NCBI GenBank assembly: GCA_036280655.1
Contig: DASUQI010000026.1
Span: forward strand, 1-39,470
DNA length: 39,470 bases
DNA from: DASSJM01 sp036280655
Lineage (GTDB): Bacteria; Actinomycetota; UBA4738; HRBIN12
Direction of reading: 5' to 3'
Shown: positions 37,793 to 39,470 of the stretch, one piece after another
Numbering within the stretch: position 1 is the stretch's first letter
How the letters are laid out: each line of letters begins with the position of its first letter
Notes under the pieces: model-generated
The model's database searches: none
What the model saw: only the letters and a program-made list of their open reading frames with translations
Told to the model about the DNA's origin: nothing
Made by a program: the position numbers and the translations under genes

Positions 37793-39470
37793 CTACGTCT
37801 CCGCGTCCGACCCCGTCGCCGCGTCCGGGCGCGGCGGCGTGGGGCCGTTCCCGCCCCCGGCGCCGCCGTTGCCGCTCGGCCCGTTGCCGCTCTGGCCCTC
37901 CGCGACGCCGAACGGCGACCGCCCGCCGTTGCCGGTCACAGGGACCTCGATCGGCTCGCGCTCGCCGAGCTCGGCCATGAGGACCTCGATCTCGTCGCCC
38001 ACGAGCTCCTCGCGCTCGAGCAGCGCGTCGCGCACGCCCTCGACCACGTGACGCTTCTTGAGCAGGAGGTTGCGGACGCGGTCCCGGCAATCGTTCAGGA
38101 TCTCGTCCACCTCCTCCCGGCGCTTCGGGTCGCCGAGCACCCGGCCGATCGGATCCACCTCGCCCATCGGTCCGGGACCGCTCGCCGCGGCCGAGACGAG
38201 GCTGCGCCCCATCCCGTACACGCCGACGTAGGCGGCCGCGTTGCGCGTCGCGTTCACGAGGTCCGACGACGGCCCCGACGTGGTCTGGCCGTACCAAATC
38301 TCCTCGGCGACCAGACCGGCGAGCGAGACCTGGATCCGTGCGAGCAACTGCTTCTGGGTCCGCAGGAACATCTCCTCGATCTCCTGCGTCGAGACCAGGC
38401 CGAGCGCCGACTCGCGCTTCTGGATCGTGATGACCTGGATCTGCAGCTCCTCGCGCTCGAGCGCGTAGGAGACGACCGCGTGGGCGCCCTCGTGCACGGC
38501 CACCATCGCCTTCTCGCGAGGGCTGTACTTGACCGGCTGCTTGAGGCCGATCTCCTCCGTGAGCTTGGCCTGCCACAGGTCGTCCCAGCGGAGCGCGTCC
38601 CGGCCGTCCTGCAGCGCGAACAGCAGCGACTCGTTGACGATGTTCTTGAGGCTCGCCGGCGAGTAGCCGACGGTCATGCGCGAGAGCTTCTGGTAGTCGA
38701 TCGGCTCGTGGCGGACCTTGGCCAGGTAGTACCGCAGGATGTCCTCGCGACCCTCCGCGTCGGGAAGGCCCACGTGGATCTTGCGGTCGAACCGTCCGGG
38801 TCGCAGGAGCGCCGGGTCGAGCGTCGAAGCACGGTTCGTCGCCCCGATCACGAGGATGTTGTAGAAGGGCACCTTCGGCTTGGCGCGGAACGCGAGGCGG
38901 CGGACGTGCCGCCACAGCCCGCGTGGGACCGTGAACCCGTCCATCTGGACGAGCAACTCGTTGATCACGCCCATGCTCATGCCGCCGCCCATGCCCGCGC
39001 CCATGATGAGCCGGTCCGTCGCGCGATCCGGCGTCGAGCGGTCGGTGGTCACGCCGCCGCGCGCACCGACGGCGTCGATCTCGTCGATGAAGATCACGGA
39101 GCCGCCGTACTTGTCCGACATCACGCGTGCCTTCTTGAACAGACGGCGGACCTTCAGGTTGCCGATGCCGATGAACATGTTGGCGAATCCCGAGCCGGTG
39201 GCGAACAGGAACGGGACGCCGGAGGCGCCGGCGATCGCCTTGGCCATCAGCGTCTTGCCGGTGCCGGGCGGACCCTCGAACAGGATCCCGTGCGGCGGGT
39301 AGCCGCCCATCTGCTTGAAGTCCTTGAAGCCCTCGAAGACCCGCAGGACCTCCTTCGTCGACTCGACGGCCGCCGGCTGCCCCCGCACGTCGTCGAAGGA
39401 CGTGTCGTACTCGTTCGGGTAGATCACGTAGTCGTTGCCGCGCGACAGGAACCAGAACATCGCGCCGAAC
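37793..39470 (-). CDS. ftsH: FtsH-family AAA protease, N-terminus cut by the window end
   Basis: At least 558 residues are visible and the frame is open to the window edge, so the N-terminal membrane part is probably outside. Counting from the first visible Met (39460): Walker A GPPGTGKT (63-70), pore loop GFANMFIGIG, Walker B VIFIDEID (122-129), second region of homology ATNRASTLDPALLRPGRFDR. The zinc protease domain has HEGAH (323-327) and probable third ligand Asp400. Unusual features are a Gly/Met-rich loop (153-163) and an extra basic segment (about 180-199) between MDGF and the ATNR strand, absent from typical FtsH. The tail is Gly/Asn-rich. It probably degrades membrane and regulatory proteins. 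Confidence 0.9.
   Translation of the reverse strand, partial: FGAMFWFLSRGNDYVIYPNEYDTSFDDVRGQPAAVESTKEVLRVFEGFKDFKQMGGYPPHGILFEGPPGTGKTLMAKAIAGASGVPFLFATGSGFANMFIGIGNLKVRRLFKKARVMSDKYGGSVIFIDEIDAVGARGGVTTDRSTPDRATDRLIMGAGMGGGMSMGVINELLVQMDGFTVPRGLWRHVRRLAFRAKPKVPFYNILVIGATNRASTLDPALLRPGRFDRKIHVGLPDAEGREDILRYYLAKVRHEPIDYQKLSRMTVGYSPASLKNIVNESLLFALQDGRDALRWDDLWQAKLTEEIGLKQPVKYSPREKAMVAVHEGAHAVVSYALEREELQIQVITIQKRESALGLVSTQEIEEMFLRTQKQLLARIQVSLAGLVAEEIWYGQTTSGPSSDLVNATRNAAAYVGVYGMGRSLVSAAASGPGPMGEVDPIGRVLGDPKRREEVDEILNDCRDRVRNLLLKKRHVVEGVRDALLEREELVGDEIEVLMAELGEREPIEVPVTGNGGRSPFGVAEGQSGNGPSGNGGAGGGNGPTPPRPDAATGSDAET

Overview
The window is high-GC bacterial DNA with dense, mostly co-directional operons. 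It carries the conserved actinobacterial Pup-proteasome neighbourhood in its usual order: trmI, arc/mpa, dop, pup, prcB, prcA, pafA, pafB, pafC, tatA, tatC, helY. This points to an actinomycetote. Several details (Pup ending in Glu, a thiolase-type tRNA enzyme before trmI, many leaderless genes, unusual flanking content) suggest a lineage outside the well-studied mycobacteria and streptomycetes. The exact class cannot be fixed from the sequence alone.

Layout. 1-600: the 3' half of a tRNA-Leu(GAG), then sequence without a convincing gene. 601-4388 (minus): a sensor histidine kinase directly behind a secreted subtilisin-like peptidase whose C-terminus is an array of 16 tryptophan pentapeptides. 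4669-7788: a poorly conserved region with one weak hypothetical ORF and a vanadium-haloperoxidase-like secreted enzyme. That enzyme is flanked on both sides by decayed copies of the same small gene. 7789-8460 (minus): a HAD phosphatase. 8567-14187: an apparent catabolic operon with an amidohydrolase, two DmdA-like THF-dependent demethylase homologues, a small cysteine-rich MetV-like protein and MetF. 14281-15372: an HtrA-like lipoprotein protease. 15435-17470: a fusion of a ubiquitin-like sulfur carrier to a TtuA-type tRNA thiolase, translationally coupled to TrmI. 17600-24028: the Pup-proteasome system proper. 24123-25220 (minus): a DUF3866 protein. 25245-29139: PafB, PafC, a zinc-ribbon protein, a small membrane protein, TatA and TatC. 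29152-36336: a membrane-anchored protein, an alpha/beta hydrolase, the HelY helicase, a lipid kinase, an M24 peptidase and a ferritin-like diiron protein. 36361-39470 (minus): CysRS and an FtsH-family protease cut by the window end.

How the genes fit together. ARC unfolds pupylated proteins into the PrcAB 20S core. PafA attaches Pup, Dop removes it, and PafB/PafC are WYL regulators known elsewhere to control the DNA-damage response. The DmdA-like, MetV and MetF cluster reads as a route that moves methyl groups onto tetrahydrofolate and oxidises them; the methyl donor is unknown. The carrier-TtuA fusion and TrmI are predicted to modify neighbouring positions of the tRNA T-loop (54 and 58).

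A recurring regulatory theme is a -10 hexamer of the form TANNNT placed 6-10 bases before a start codon that lacks a ribosome binding site. This predicts leaderless mRNAs for at least seven genes. The most unusual items are the carrier-TtuA fusion next to TrmI, the double DmdA-like/MetV/MetF cluster with a pair of inverted 16-bp operator-like sites, the pentad-repeat subtilase, and a TatA with a duplicated amphipathic segment.
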